Positions 31,375 to 41,697 of a stretch of DNA of 64,000 nucleotides are shown in pieces (positions within the stretch are counted from its first letter, which is position 1; each line of letters opens with the position of its first letter). Under the pieces are notes generated by a model. The model was not told where the DNA came from. It did not search any database and was given only the letters and a program-made list of their open reading frames with translations. The translations under genes were made by a program, and so were the position numbers. Where the stretch lies: NCBI GenBank assembly GCA_019746095.1, contig JAIESL010000057.1, positions 1 to 64,000 on the forward strand, read 5' to 3'. Origin of the DNA: Caulobacteraceae bacterium. GTDB taxonomy: Bacteria; Pseudomonadota; Alphaproteobacteria; Caulobacterales; Caulobacteraceae.

Positions 31375-32850
31375 TTAAGACTCGTAGTTGTCGGCGACCA
31401 TCCGGTCGAGCGTACGAACGCCCCAGCCGACGGCACCGTCCGGAACGGTCGGACTGCGGCTGTCCTTGACCCAGGCGGTCGGGGCGATGTCGATATGCGC
31501 CCAGGGCGTGCCGTTGGTGAAACGCTGCAGGAACAGGGCGGCCGTGATGGAGCCGCCCGCGCGACCGTTGCCGGTGTTCTTCACATCGGCGATCGGGGTG
31601 TCGATGTGGCGCTCGTAGAAGGCCGGGATCGGCATGCGCCAGGCGTTCTCGCCGACCTTGGGACCCGCCGCGAGGAAGTTGTCGGCCAGTTCGTCGGAAT
31701 TGGAGAAGACCCCGGCGTACTCGAACCCGAGGGCCACGATCATCGCCCCGGTCAGGGTGGCCAGATCGAGCATGAATTTCGGCTTGAACCGGTCCTGGGT
31801 GTACCAGAGGCAGTCAGCGAGAACGAGACGACCCTCGGCGTCGGTGTTGAGGATCTCGACCGACTGGCCCGACAGCGACATGACGACATCGCCCGGACGC
31901 TGGGCGTTTCCATCGGGCATGTTCTCGACCAGGCCGATGACGCCGACCGCATTGACCCTGGCCTTGCGGCCCGCGAGCGCATGCATCAGGCCGACCACGG
32001 CGGCCGAGCCCCCCATGTCCCACTTCATCTCTTCCATGCCGTCGGCCGGCTTGATCGAGATGCCGCCGGTGTCGAAGGTCACGCCCTTGCCGACGAAGGC
32101 GATCGGCTGATCGCCCTTGGTGCCGCCGTTCCATTTCAGGATGACGACCTGGCTGTCGCGGACACTCCCCTGGCCGACGGCCAGCAGGGTGCGGAAGCCG
32201 AGCTTCTCAAGCTCCTTCTCGCCCAGAACCTCGACCTCAAGGCCCAGCTTTTCGAGCGCCTTCACACGCTTCGCATACTCTTCCGGATAGAGGACGTTGG
32301 CCGGCTCGGCGACGAGGTCACGCGCGAACTCGACCGCAGTGGCGACCGCGGCATGGTCGGCCCAGGCGGCCTCGGCCGCCTTCAGGTCCCCGGTGACGAT
32401 CTGGATGGTCTCGATCGACGGCGTCTTCTCGGGCTTGAGCGTGGTGCGGTATTTCAGGAACCGGTAGCTGGCCAGGCGGGCCGCAAAGGCCGCGCGGGCG
32501 GCCTGATCGGCCGAAAGATGCGAGGCATCGATGGTCAGGGCCTTCGCGCCCGACAGCTTGACCGCATGGTAGGCGGCACCGGCGGCGGTCTCGAGCGCGA
32601 GATCATCAAACTTGCCCGACTCGCCCGCGCCGCTGAGCAGGATGGTGCCCGCATCGACTCCGGCCGGCGCGACGATGGTCAGGGTGCTGTTCGAACCGCC
32701 GGTAAATCGGCCGGCGGCCATCGCCTTCGTCAGGGCGCCGGAGGTCGCGGTGTCGAGCTGGGGTCCCGTGCCGGAAAGAACACGGCCTTCGTGGACCAGG
32801 ACAGCCAACACCTCTGCGGCGCTCGCGGACGAGACGAATTCGATCTTCAT
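31375..32850 (-). CDS. pepA: leucyl aminopeptidase (M17)
   Basis: 'VGKGVTFDTGGISIKPADGMEEMKWDMGGSAAVVG', 'NTDAEGRLVLADCLWY'. Confidence 0.96.
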   Translation of the reverse strand: MKIEFVSSASAAEVLAVLVHEGRVLSGTGPQLDTATSGALTKAMAAGRFTGGSNSTLTIVAPAGVDAGTILLSGAGESGKFDDLALETAAGAAYHAVKLSGAKALTIDASHLSADQAARAAFAARLASYRFLKYRTTLKPEKTPSIETIQIVTGDLKAAEAAWADHAAVATAVEFARDLVAEPANVLYPEEYAKRVKALEKLGLEVEVLGEKELEKLGFRTLLAVGQGSVRDSQVVILKWNGGTKGDQPIAFVGKGVTFDTGGISIKPADGMEEMKWDMGGSAAVVGLMHALAGRKARVNAVGVIGLVENMPDGNAQRPGDVVMSLSGQSVEILNTDAEGRLVLADCLWYTQDRFKPKFMLDLATLTGAMIVALGFEYAGVFSNSDELADNFLAAGPKVGENAWRMPIPAFYERHIDTPIADVKNTGNGRAGGSITAALFLQRFTNGTPWAHIDIAPTAWVKDSRSPTVPDGAVGWGVRTLDRMVADNYES

Positions 32851-32963
32851 TTACTGCTCCCGCCGGGTGATACGCCCCGGCTCTGTGTCGATGGTGTAAG
32901 CGCACGCGGTTTCAACGGTGCGGTCGGGTGTGTATTAGATGCGCTCCCTCGCCGCCGCCTGCA

Positions 32964-34118
32964 ATGCGCGATTTCCTTCGAAACATGACACTGATTCAAG
33001 GCTATCTTTTTCGCCAGATCGGGCGGCCCGTGGTGGCCGCCTGCGCTGCGCTGGCCGGAATCGGTATTCTGAGCCAGAGCCTCGACCAGCTCGAGGTCAT
33101 CGTTGAGCGGGGCCAGAGCGTCTGGGTCATGGTCAAGCTGACCCTGCTGGCCGTGCCGCAACTGCTGGCCGTCATCATTCCCATCGGCCTGTTCGTCGGG
33201 GCCCTCATCGCCTTGACCCGGTTGCAGCGGGAACAGGAACTGACCGCAGTCTTCGCTTCGGGCGTCACGCGCTGGTCGGCGATTCGCCCCGCCGTGTGGA
33301 TCGCGATCATCGCGGCCCTGTTGACCCTGGTCATTACCACCGTCGGGCAACCCTGGGCCCAGCGGCAGTCGCGGGCCGAGGCCTTTGCGGTCCGCACCGA
33401 CCTTGCGGCCGTTCTGGTCGAGGAGGGCGAATTCGTCCGCGGCCCGAGCGGTCTGACCGTCTATGTCCAGCAGATCGAACAGAACGGCCTGCTCAAGAAT
33501 CTGTTCGTCTACATGCTGGATGGCGACGACGCGGTGACCTGGGATGCCGCCGAGGCACGGTTCGGGCGCATCGACGGCCGGCCCGTCCTGACCATGGTGA
33601 ACGCCTCGACGACCCGCTATTCCAGCCGGGGCGTGCTGACCTACGGCTCCTTTGCCCAGACCGTGGTTGATCTGTCGCCCTATGCGGCCGTGACGGACAG
33701 GGTCCGGTACAAGCCGACGGACCTGTATCTGACCCAGTTGTTCAATCCTTCGCCGGGCGATCTCGAACGGGTCGGGTCGGCTGGCGAGCTCATGGCTGAA
33801 GGGCATCTGCGATTGTCCGCCCCCTTCTATGCCCTGATGGCCATGGCCCTGGCACTGACAGCCATCATCGGCGGGCCGTTCAGCCGGACCGGCTACGGCT
33901 CCCGAATCGCCCAGGCCGCGGCCGCCTTCCTGATCATCCGCGTCGCCGGCTACGGCATTGTCTCGGCCAGCGCCTGGAACAGCTGGCTGAACGTCTTCCA
34001 GTATCTTCTCCCGATCGTGGCGACGGCCATCGCCCTGAGACTGCTGTTCCGGGCGCTGAAACCTCGGCGGCGTCAGGACCGGCCGTTCCTCGAACAGTTG
34101 AAGGCGCGTTTCGCATGA
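32964..34118 (+). CDS. lptF: LPS export ABC transporter permease LptF
   Basis: 'GYLFRQIGRPVVAACAALAGIGILSQSLDQLEVIVERG', six-TM YjgP/YjgQ family; followed by lptG with 4-nt overlap. Confidence 0.93.
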   Translation: MRDFLRNMTLIQGYLFRQIGRPVVAACAALAGIGILSQSLDQLEVIVERGQSVWVMVKLTLLAVPQLLAVIIPIGLFVGALIALTRLQREQELTAVFASGVTRWSAIRPAVWIAIIAALLTLVITTVGQPWAQRQSRAEAFAVRTDLAAVLVEEGEFVRGPSGLTVYVQQIEQNGLLKNLFVYMLDGDDAVTWDAAEARFGRIDGRPVLTMVNASTTRYSSRGVLTYGSFAQTVVDLSPYAAVTDRVRYKPTDLYLTQLFNPSPGDLERVGSAGELMAEGHLRLSAPFYALMAMALALTAIIGGPFSRTGYGSRIAQAAAAFLIIRVAGYGIVSASAWNSWLNVFQYLLPIVATAIALRLLFRALKPRRRQDRPFLEQLKARFA

Positions 34119-35245
34119 CCGGCCGCGCGCCCCTTTCGGTGCCCGGGCTGAGGCTTGGCCGGATCGAACGCTATGTGCTGGTGCAGCAGGCCAGATCGCT
34201 GGGCCTCGCCCTGGGGGTGATCGCGGCGCTGATCATGCTGATCGATTTCGTCGAGATCTCGCGGGGTGTCGGCTCGGACGTTGACCTGTCGGGGATCCGC
34301 ATCCTTGGCCTGATGCTGCTGAAGTCGCCGCAGGTGATCATCCAGTTGCTGCCGTTCGTCTTTCTGTTCGGAACGCTGGCAGCCTTTGTCGGGCTGAACC
34401 GGCGAAGCGAGTTGATCGCCATGCGGGCGGCAGGGGTTTCGGCCTGGCGGTTCGTGCTGCCGGCGGCAGGCGCGGCCCTCATGCTCGGGATCATCACCGT
34501 CACCGCCCTGGGCCCGCTGGCGGCCTCCGCCGACGGCCTGTTCCAGCGTGAAAGAGCCCGGCTTTCCGGATCTGCCGCGGGCGCGGAAGCCAGCCAGACG
34601 GTCTGGATCCGTGAGGGCGACGACACCCGCCAGATGGTGATCCGGGCCGAGCGCCAGGACCGGTCCAGGGCGCGGCTGCTGGACGTGACCTTCTTCATCT
34701 ACACCAACGACGGCCGGGGCATGCGGACCTTCTCCGAGCGGATCGACGCCGACTCGGCCTCACTGTCGAACGGCAGTTGGCGGCTCGTCGATGCGGTTGG
34801 GGCCGAGATCGGCCAGCGCGCAGTCCGCTATGCCACCCTCGACCTCCCCTCCAGCCTGGCCGATGAAGAGGCGTTCGAACGCTTCGCCCGACCGCAGGCG
34901 ACCTCCTTCTGGTCCCTGCCGGCCCAGGTGGAGCGGGTCGAGGCCGCGGGCTTTTCTTCCACCGCCTATCGCCTTCGCCTGCAGCAGTTGCTGGCGACGC
35001 CCCTGATGTTTGCGGCCATGTCGATCCTCGCCGCGGCCTTCTCGCTGCGGCTGATGCGGTTGGGCGACCTGGCCAGGATGAGCGTGGCCGCCGTGGTGCT
35101 GGGATTTGCCTTCTTCTTCGTCAACCAGGCCGCATCGGCCTTCGGAACGGCTGAGGTGATCCCGCCCTGGCTGGCGGCCTGGCTGCCGCCCTTGCTCACG
35201 GCGCTCGCCGCCTTCACCTTGCTGTTCTATACCGAAGACGGCTAA
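34115..35245 (+). CDS. lptG: LPS export ABC transporter permease LptG
   Basis: 'IERYVLVQQARSLGLALGVIAALIMLIDFVEISRG', YjgP/YjgQ family. Confidence 0.93.
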   Translation: MTGRAPLSVPGLRLGRIERYVLVQQARSLGLALGVIAALIMLIDFVEISRGVGSDVDLSGIRILGLMLLKSPQVIIQLLPFVFLFGTLAAFVGLNRRSELIAMRAAGVSAWRFVLPAAGAALMLGIITVTALGPLAASADGLFQRERARLSGSAAGAEASQTVWIREGDDTRQMVIRAERQDRSRARLLDVTFFIYTNDGRGMRTFSERIDADSASLSNGSWRLVDAVGAEIGQRAVRYATLDLPSSLADEEAFERFARPQATSFWSLPAQVERVEAAGFSSTAYRLRLQQLLATPLMFAAMSILAAAFSLRLMRLGDLARMSVAAVVLGFAFFFVNQAASAFGTAEVIPPWLAAWLPPLLTALAAFTLLFYTEDG

Positions 35246-35279
35246 GCGAACCGGCCCACCCGTCCATACGCCCTCCAGA

Positions 35280-37721
35280 GTGATTTCCTGCATGCAGCGT
35301 GTCCGCCGCGCGCCCGATTTGGGAGCCTTGCGCTACCGGCTCCTGGCCGGTGCGGCCGCAATCGCGCTGGTCTCGTCGGCGGGTACGGCACAGGCACAGC
35401 AGGCACCGGTCGCCCCCGCACCCGTGCAGCCCTCTGCGGACGGGCTGCCGGCCGAAGCGGTCTATATCGAAGCAGATTCCGCCGCGCGGACCGGCGATGT
35501 GATCGCAGCGGAATCCGCCGGTGCCGATCGTGTTCTGGCCCGCTTCCGCGACGCGACCCTCCGCGCCGGTGCCGTCACCTATGACCTCGGCCTCGGCATT
35601 GCCACGGCGGACCGCCGCGTCGAGTTCACGGATCCCGAGGGCAATGTCGTCTTCGCCAGCCATCTGGAACTTGATTCGGACCTTCGCGCGGGCGCGGCCG
35701 TCGATTTCGCCACGCGTTTCCGCAACGGTGCCAGCCTGCTGGCCGCCACGGCGGTGCGCCGGAGCGAGAAGGTCAACGAGCTCAACTACGCCCTCTTCAC
35801 GCCCTGCCCGATCTGCGACGCCGACGGAAATCCGACAGAGCCGAGCATCGCCATCCAGGCGGAGAAGGTGGTGCAGGATGAGGCCCTGCGCGCGATCCTG
35901 TATCGCAATGCCGTGTTCCGGGTTGGCGGCGTGCCGGTGTTCTACATGCCGTTCTTTGCCCACCCCGATCCGACGGTCGTGCGGGCCTCGGGCTTCCTGG
36001 TGCCGATCCCCAGCTATGACGAGGGCCGCGGCCTGAGCCTTGAGATGCCCTATCTCCGGGTCATTTCGCCGTCCGAGGACTGGCTGATCAGCCCGCAGTT
36101 CAACACCGACGTAGCGCCCTTGCTGAATCTGCAATGGCGCCGTCGCCTGACCGACGGCCTGATCGTCGCGCGCGGGGGCTACACAAACGAACGCAGCTTC
36201 GGCGATTTCGACCTTGACGGTGACGGCGACGCCGAGAGCAACGTCAAATACGGCGACCGCACCAGCCGCAGCTATCTCCTGAGCCATGGCCGGTTCGATC
36301 CGGACGGCCCCTGGCGCTGGGGCTTCACCGCCGAGTGGGTGTCGGATAAGACCCTGTTCGACCGTTACGACATCCGTGACCCATACCAGGACAACGGTCT
36401 CTACTACGGCGACCAGCGCCGGCTGATCACCCAGCTCTATGCCGAGCGGCAGACCAACCGGTCCTATGTCTCGGTTGCCGCCTTCGCCCTGCAGAGCCTG
36501 CGGGTCACCCGCTTCGATCCCGTCACGCCGGCCTTGAACGAGTTCGAGGCGGACGGTGCCCTGCCCCTGGTGGCCCCGCTGATCGAGGCTCGGTGGGAGC
36601 CGTCCGGACCGGTTCTCGGCGGCCGCCTGCGTCTGCGCGGCTCGGCGGTCTCCCTGTATCGGGATGACTATGTCGGCGGCCCGGTGCTGCGTCCCGAAAT
36701 CATCCCGTCCGGGCCGACGCTCGGCCTGCCCGGCATCGACAGTCGTCGGGTCTCGGGCCAGGCCGAATGGCGCCGAGCCCTGGTCTCGCCCCTCGGCGTG
36801 CGGTGGGAGCCCTTCATCGACGTTCGCGCCGACATCTATTCGGTCGGTGACCTCCCGCCGATGCTTGGACAGGACAGCAAAGCCATACCGCGGGGCCGCG
36901 CCACCGCCGGGCTCGACATCAGCTATCCCCTCTACCGCCGGGTGAGCCCGGACGCCGATCTGGTCCTTGAGCCGATGGCCCAGTTTTCGGCATCGACCGG
37001 ATCAGACCTCGATCCGCGCATCCCGAACGAGGACAGCCAGACCCTGGAACTGGACGAAAGCTCCCTGTTCCGGATCGACCGCTTCCCCGGCTATGACCTG
37101 AGCGAAGGCGGGACGCGCCTGACCCTCGGGACCCGGGCCACCCTGCGCTGGGATGCGGGCCGGCAGGCCAGCCTGTTCATCGGCCGCAGCTATCGCGCCG
37201 ATGAGGAACCGGCCTTCCTGACCCCGATCCCCGACGCACCGGCGCAACTCTATGACCCGACCGGCCTGGCCGGCCAGTCGTCCGACTGGGTCGTACAGGG
37301 CAGTTTTTCGCCGTCGGACCGGATCCGCGGCTGGGGCCACGCCACGATCGACTCCTCGGGGGAAACCCGGCGGGCCGAGGCGGCCGTGGACGGGCGCTGG
37401 GGGCGCCGGAACCAGGCGACGGTCAGCTACATCGTCGATCGCTCCAATCCCCTCGCCGGGCCGCTCAATCGCAACTACGAATTCGTGCAACTGGCCGGCC
37501 AGCAGTTTGTCTATGGCAATTGGGGTGTCGCCGTCACAGGCATCGCCGATCTGGAACGGGACATCATCACCCGCTCGGAAGTCGGCCTCCTGTTCGACGA
37601 CGACTGCTTCCGCTTCGAGATCGGTTATCGGCGTGACAACACCCGGGTGCGTCCGACCGGACCATCCGAAGGGGTCTATGTGCGCCTAAACCTCGCCACT
37701 TTCGGCGGTACAGGGTATTGA
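35280..37721 (+). CDS. lptD: LPS assembly outer membrane protein LptD
   Basis: Signal sequence, OstA-like N-terminus, 'CPICDADG...PSIAIQAEKVVQDE..ILYRNAVFRVGGVPVFYMPFFAHPDPTVVRASGFLVP', beta-barrel ending 'VYVRLNLATFGGTGY'. Confidence 0.95.
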   Translation: MISCMQRVRRAPDLGALRYRLLAGAAAIALVSSAGTAQAQQAPVAPAPVQPSADGLPAEAVYIEADSAARTGDVIAAESAGADRVLARFRDATLRAGAVTYDLGLGIATADRRVEFTDPEGNVVFASHLELDSDLRAGAAVDFATRFRNGASLLAATAVRRSEKVNELNYALFTPCPICDADGNPTEPSIAIQAEKVVQDEALRAILYRNAVFRVGGVPVFYMPFFAHPDPTVVRASGFLVPIPSYDEGRGLSLEMPYLRVISPSEDWLISPQFNTDVAPLLNLQWRRRLTDGLIVARGGYTNERSFGDFDLDGDGDAESNVKYGDRTSRSYLLSHGRFDPDGPWRWGFTAEWVSDKTLFDRYDIRDPYQDNGLYYGDQRRLITQLYAERQTNRSYVSVAAFALQSLRVTRFDPVTPALNEFEADGALPLVAPLIEARWEPSGPVLGGRLRLRGSAVSLYRDDYVGGPVLRPEIIPSGPTLGLPGIDSRRVSGQAEWRRALVSPLGVRWEPFIDVRADIYSVGDLPPMLGQDSKAIPRGRATAGLDISYPLYRRVSPDADLVLEPMAQFSASTGSDLDPRIPNEDSQTLELDESSLFRIDRFPGYDLSEGGTRLTLGTRATLRWDAGRQASLFIGRSYRADEEPAFLTPIPDAPAQLYDPTGLAGQSSDWVVQGSFSPSDRIRGWGHATIDSSGETRRAEAAVDGRWGRRNQATVSYIVDRSNPLAGPLNRNYEFVQLAGQQFVYGNWGVAVTGIADLERDIITRSEVGLLFDDDCFRFEIGYRRDNTRVRPTGPSEGVYVRLNLATFGGTGY

Positions 37722-37820
37722 CGCAGCGACGGGCGCTGACGGCCGCGCTGCCCAGGGGTATGCGGTCCGCAAATCCGGAACAGAATCCGGACCAGCACCG
37801 CTTGAGGAATCAGGACTGAC

Positions 37821-39158
37821 ATGGGTTTGCAGCGTTACATGACGGGCGTGGCGATCGCCGCCCTCCTGGCCGGTCAGGCCATGGCCCAGACCGCGCCTCC
37901 GGCACAGCCGGCGGCCGCCGGCACCTTGAATCCCGCCGCCGAGGCCGCCCCGGCCGCCCCCCCGGCCGCACCGGCGTTCCAGATGTCGGACGGCATCCTG
38001 GCCACGGTCAATGACAGTGTCATCACCGGGTTCGACCTCCGCCAGCGCATGTTGCTGGTGATCGCCATGACCCAGGTCCAGCCGACTCCGGAGAACATCC
38101 CGGCCATCCAGCAGCAGGCCCTGAACGCCCTCGTGGACGAGCGGCTGCAGGTCCAGGAGCTGGCCAAGTACGAAGACCTCGTCGTCAGCGACCAGGAGGT
38201 TGAGGCGGAAATCGCTTCCATGGCCCAGGAGGTCGGTGCCTCGCCCCAGGCCTATGTCGAATTCCTGGCCCAGGGCGGCATCCGCCCCACAACCCTGCGC
38301 GAACAGGTCCGGACCCAGATCGGCTGGTCGCAGCTGGTCGGGGGGCGCTTCCAGAGCCGGGCCCGCGTCAGCCGGGCCGCCGTCAACGCTGCCCTGCGGC
38401 AGGTGTCCGAAGCCGCCACGAAGAAGCAGTATCTGATCGGCGAAATCTATATCGAGTCCGCCCGCGTCGGCGGCCAGCAGGCGGCGCTGAACGGTGCCAA
38501 CCAACTGGTACAGCAGATGGTCCAGGGCGCACCCTTCCAGGCCGTGGCACAGCAGTTTTCCGCAGCTCCGTCGGCCACGCGCGGTGGTGACGCCGGCTGG
38601 GTTGTGGAAGGCACCATGCAGCCGGCCTTGCAGCAGGCCCTTGACCAGCTCGCCGTCGGACAGCTGTCGCGGCCGATCCCGGTCGATGGCGGCGTCTACA
38701 TCATCTACATGCGCGACAAGCGCGACGGGGCTTCGGCCAGTCTGGTGCAGATCAAGCAGGTGATGATCGAGCTGCCGGAAACGGCCACCGACTCCGATGT
38801 GGCCGCGGCAACCCAGCGGCTGGAGGCCCTGCGGCCGCAGCTCTCCTGCGACAGCATGCTGGCCCGCGCGACGTCCGAACAGGGTCTGCTCGGCGCCGAT
38901 CTGGGCGAGGCCGATGTGCAGAACCTGGCCCCGCAGTTCCAGCAGGTCGCCCGCTCGGCGGAGGTCGGCTCGGTGAGCACGCCGGTGCGCACCCCGCTGG
39001 GTGTCCACCTGCTGGGCGTCTGCGGTCGCCGCGTCGGCGGCACCGAGGCCCCGAATCCGCAGGAAATCGAGAACACCCTGTTCCGTGCCAACCTCGCCAC
39101 CCTCGGCCGCCGCTACATGCGCGACCTGCGCGAGGACGCCCTTATCGAGTACAAGTGA
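37821..39158 (+). CDS. surA: SurA-type peptidylprolyl isomerase/chaperone
   Basis: Signal peptide; 'GILATVNDSVITGFDLRQRM', 'ALNALVDERLQVQELAK', parvulin-like segments; downstream of lptD. Confidence 0.92.
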   Translation: MGLQRYMTGVAIAALLAGQAMAQTAPPAQPAAAGTLNPAAEAAPAAPPAAPAFQMSDGILATVNDSVITGFDLRQRMLLVIAMTQVQPTPENIPAIQQQALNALVDERLQVQELAKYEDLVVSDQEVEAEIASMAQEVGASPQAYVEFLAQGGIRPTTLREQVRTQIGWSQLVGGRFQSRARVSRAAVNAALRQVSEAATKKQYLIGEIYIESARVGGQQAALNGANQLVQQMVQGAPFQAVAQQFSAAPSATRGGDAGWVVEGTMQPALQQALDQLAVGQLSRPIPVDGGVYIIYMRDKRDGASASLVQIKQVMIELPETATDSDVAAATQRLEALRPQLSCDSMLARATSEQGLLGADLGEADVQNLAPQFQQVARSAEVGSVSTPVRTPLGVHLLGVCGRRVGGTEAPNPQEIENTLFRANLATLGRRYMRDLREDALIEYK

Positions 39159-40171
39159 TGACCGTCGGCACCGCGCCGCTGGCCCTGTCCATGGGCGAGC
39201 CGGCGGGCGTGGGGCCGGAAATCATCGCCCGGGCCTGGGCCGCCCTGAGAGCCGAAGGTCCGGCCTTTGTCATCATCGGCGACGCGGCCCTGCTGCGAAC
39301 TCAGGGACAGCCGGTTGAAACGGTCCTGTCCGCCGCTGAGGCCCCCGCCGTCTTCGGCCGGGCCATCCCGGTGCTCGACAGCCCCCTGCCCGCCGCCGTG
39401 ACGCCCGGCCGGCCCGAGCCGGCCAATGCCGGCGCCGTGGCCGACTGGATCGAGCAGGCGGTGAACCTCGCCCTCTCCGGCGAGGCGTCGGGCGTCGTCA
39501 CGGCTCCCATCGCCAAGGCCCCCCTCTATGCCGCCGGCTTCCGCTTTCCCGGCCATACGGAGTTCATCGCCGAACTGACCGCCGACGTTCCATTCGCCGG
39601 GACGCGCGGCCCGGTGATGATGCTGACCGCGCGGGACCTGAGAGCCTGTCTCGTGACCATCCATACGCCGCTGGCCGAGGTGCCCGAACTGGTCACAGCC
39701 GAGCGCGTCTGCCGCACCGCCCGGGTCGTCCATGAGGCGATGCGACGCGATTTCGGCCTCGCAGCCCCCCGCCTGGCCCTGGCCGCCCTGAACCCCCATG
39801 CGGGCGAGAGCGGCTCGATCGGCCTGGAGGAGATCGAGGTGCTGATCCCCGCCGCCAGGGCCCTGCGCGAAGAGGGCATCGCCATCTCGGACCCCAGGCC
39901 CGCCGACACCCTGTTCCACGACGAGGCGCGGGCGACCTATGACGCGGTCCTGTGCCTGTACCACGACCAGGCCCTGATCCCGGTCAAGACGCTGGACTTC
40001 TGGGGCGGGGTCAACACGACCCTGGGCCTGCCGGTGATCCGCACCTCACCCGACCACGGCACCGGCTTCGACATCGCCGGCAGGGGCATTGCACGGGCCG
40101 ACAGCCTGATCGCGGCGATCCGGCTGGCGGGAACGATGGCGGCCGCGCGCGCGAGAGTGATTAGTGGTTAG
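39155..40171 (+). CDS. pdxA: 4-hydroxythreonine-4-phosphate dehydrogenase
   Basis: 'LALSMGEPAGVGPEIIARAW', 'YHDQALIPVKTLDFWGGVNTTLGLPVIRTSPDHGTGFDIAGRG'. Confidence 0.96.
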   Translation: MMTVGTAPLALSMGEPAGVGPEIIARAWAALRAEGPAFVIIGDAALLRTQGQPVETVLSAAEAPAVFGRAIPVLDSPLPAAVTPGRPEPANAGAVADWIEQAVNLALSGEASGVVTAPIAKAPLYAAGFRFPGHTEFIAELTADVPFAGTRGPVMMLTARDLRACLVTIHTPLAEVPELVTAERVCRTARVVHEAMRRDFGLAAPRLALAALNPHAGESGSIGLEEIEVLIPAARALREEGIAISDPRPADTLFHDEARATYDAVLCLYHDQALIPVKTLDFWGGVNTTLGLPVIRTSPDHGTGFDIAGRGIARADSLIAAIRLAGTMAAARARVISG

Positions 40172-40269
40172 TGGTTAGTGGCTGGCCGACGCCGGGGCGA
40201 TGGCACGGTCCGCGCCGCCCTTCCGCTGGCGTCGAGGCCGCAATCACTATCCACTAACCACTCACCACT
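40156..40269. repeat. heptad-periodic inverted-repeat element, copy 1
   Basis: AGTG at 40156/40163/40170/40177 and CACT at 40245/40252/40259/40266, exact 7-nt spacing; arms complementary. Confidence 0.85.
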
Positions 40270-40290
40270 TCTCCCGGCTATGACACACCG

Positions 40291-41172
40291 GTGAACCCCT
40301 CCGACCTCCCCTCCCTTCGCGAAACCCTCGACGCCCACGGCCTGCTGGCGAAGAAGAGTTTCGGCCAGCATTTCCTGCTGGACCTGAATGTCACCCGCAA
40401 GATCGTGCGGCTGGCCGGACCGTTCGGGGGGCGGGCCGTAATCGAGGTCGGTCCCGGTCCCGGCGGCCTGACCCGCGCCCTGCTGGAGAGCGACGCCGGC
40501 AAGGTGGTGCTGGTCGAGAAGGATCCGCGCTTCCTGCCCCTGCTGGCCGAGCTGGACGACGGATCCGGACGGCTGGCCGTGATCGAGGCCGACGCCCTGA
40601 AGGTGCGCGAGGCCGAGCTGGTCGAGGGACCGGCCCATGTGGTGTCCAACCTGCCCTACAATGTCGGCACGCCCCTGCTGATCAAATGGCTGACGGGGCC
40701 CTGGACGCCGCACGCCCTGACCCTGATGTTCCAGAAGGAGGTCGCCGAGCGGATCGTCGCGGCGCCCGGGGACGACGCCTATGGCCGGCTGGCCGTCATC
40801 GCCCAGGCGGTGTGCGAGGCCCGGCTGGTCATGCACCTGCCCGCCGCCGCCTTCACCCCCCCGCCCAAGGTGGCCAGCGCCGTCGTGCATCTGGTCCCGC
40901 GCGAGGACCGGCCGGAGCGGACCCTGCTGACAGCGCTGGAACGGGTCACGGCGGCAGCCTTCGGCCAGAGGCGCAAGATGCTGCGCTCGAGCCTGAAGAC
41001 GCTGGGCGGTGCCGACCTGTGCGAGGCGGCCGGGCTGGAAGCCGATGTCCGGGCGGAAGTGGTCGACGGGGCCGGCTTCCTGCGGCTGGCCCGCGCGGTG
41101 GCCGGCCAGCCGGTCGAACGCCCCGGCGCCGAGGGGGACGGCGTCACCCTCGTCCGGCGCAAGCGGACCTGA
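40291..41172 (+). CDS. rsmA: 16S rRNA (adenine1518/1519-N6)-dimethyltransferase
   Basis: GTG start; 'KKSFGQHFLLDLNVTRKIV', 'IEVGPGPGGLTRALLE', 'VVSNLPYNVGTPLLIKWL'. Confidence 0.97.
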   Translation: MNPSDLPSLRETLDAHGLLAKKSFGQHFLLDLNVTRKIVRLAGPFGGRAVIEVGPGPGGLTRALLESDAGKVVLVEKDPRFLPLLAELDDGSGRLAVIEADALKVREAELVEGPAHVVSNLPYNVGTPLLIKWLTGPWTPHALTLMFQKEVAERIVAAPGDDAYGRLAVIAQAVCEARLVMHLPAAAFTPPPKVASAVVHLVPREDRPERTLLTALERVTAAAFGQRRKMLRSSLKTLGGADLCEAAGLEADVRAEVVDGAGFLRLARAVAGQPVERPGAEGDGVTLVRRKRT

Positions 41173-41263
41173 GCGGGGGCCGGGCTCCGTAATAGTCCTC
41201 GGTAGTCGGCAACCGCAGCCCCGGCGTAGCGTTCACAGGCCCCTGAAGGACTGGAGACGCCCG

Positions 41264-41662
41264 ATGATCATTTCCCCCGGAACCCTCGTGGCCGTCGTCG
41301 ACGGCGAGAAGCTGGCACTGTTCGAAAACACCGGACATCTGTCGATCAGCCTGACGCCCCGGGCGATGCCGCACGTGGCCGAGCGTGCCTCGGGGACGGC
41401 CGGACATACGTCCAGCAGCGCCAATCCCGACAATGACACCCAGGCCGAGGACGGTTTCGCCATGGGCGTCGCCGAGGTGCTGAACCGGCTGGTCCTCGAC
41501 CACAAGGTCGAAAGCCTGCTGGTCATTGCCGCGCCCCGGACCCTGGGTCAGTTGCGCAAGGGCTGGCACAAGGAGACCGCGGCGCGGGTGGTCGGCGAGA
41601 TCGCCAAGGACCTGACCGGGCATTCCCCGGACCAGATCGCGGCGGCGATTCACAAGGCGTAG
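41264..41662 (+). CDS. host attachment protein-like family protein
   Basis: 'LVAVVDGEKLALFENTG', 'LVIAAPRTLGQLRKGWHKETAARVVGEIAKDLTGHSPDQIAAAI' typical of this family. Confidence 0.85.
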   Translation: MIISPGTLVAVVDGEKLALFENTGHLSISLTPRAMPHVAERASGTAGHTSSSANPDNDTQAEDGFAMGVAEVLNRLVLDHKVESLLVIAAPRTLGQLRKGWHKETAARVVGEIAKDLTGHSPDQIAAAIHKA

Positions 41663-41697
41663 GCGCTTCCGGCCGGAGCCGGGAAGGACCGGCCCCC

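Noticed and set aside
40156-40269. Heptad element as a CRISPR array
   Set aside because: Units are 7 nt with no spacers and inverted arms; no cas genes nearby.
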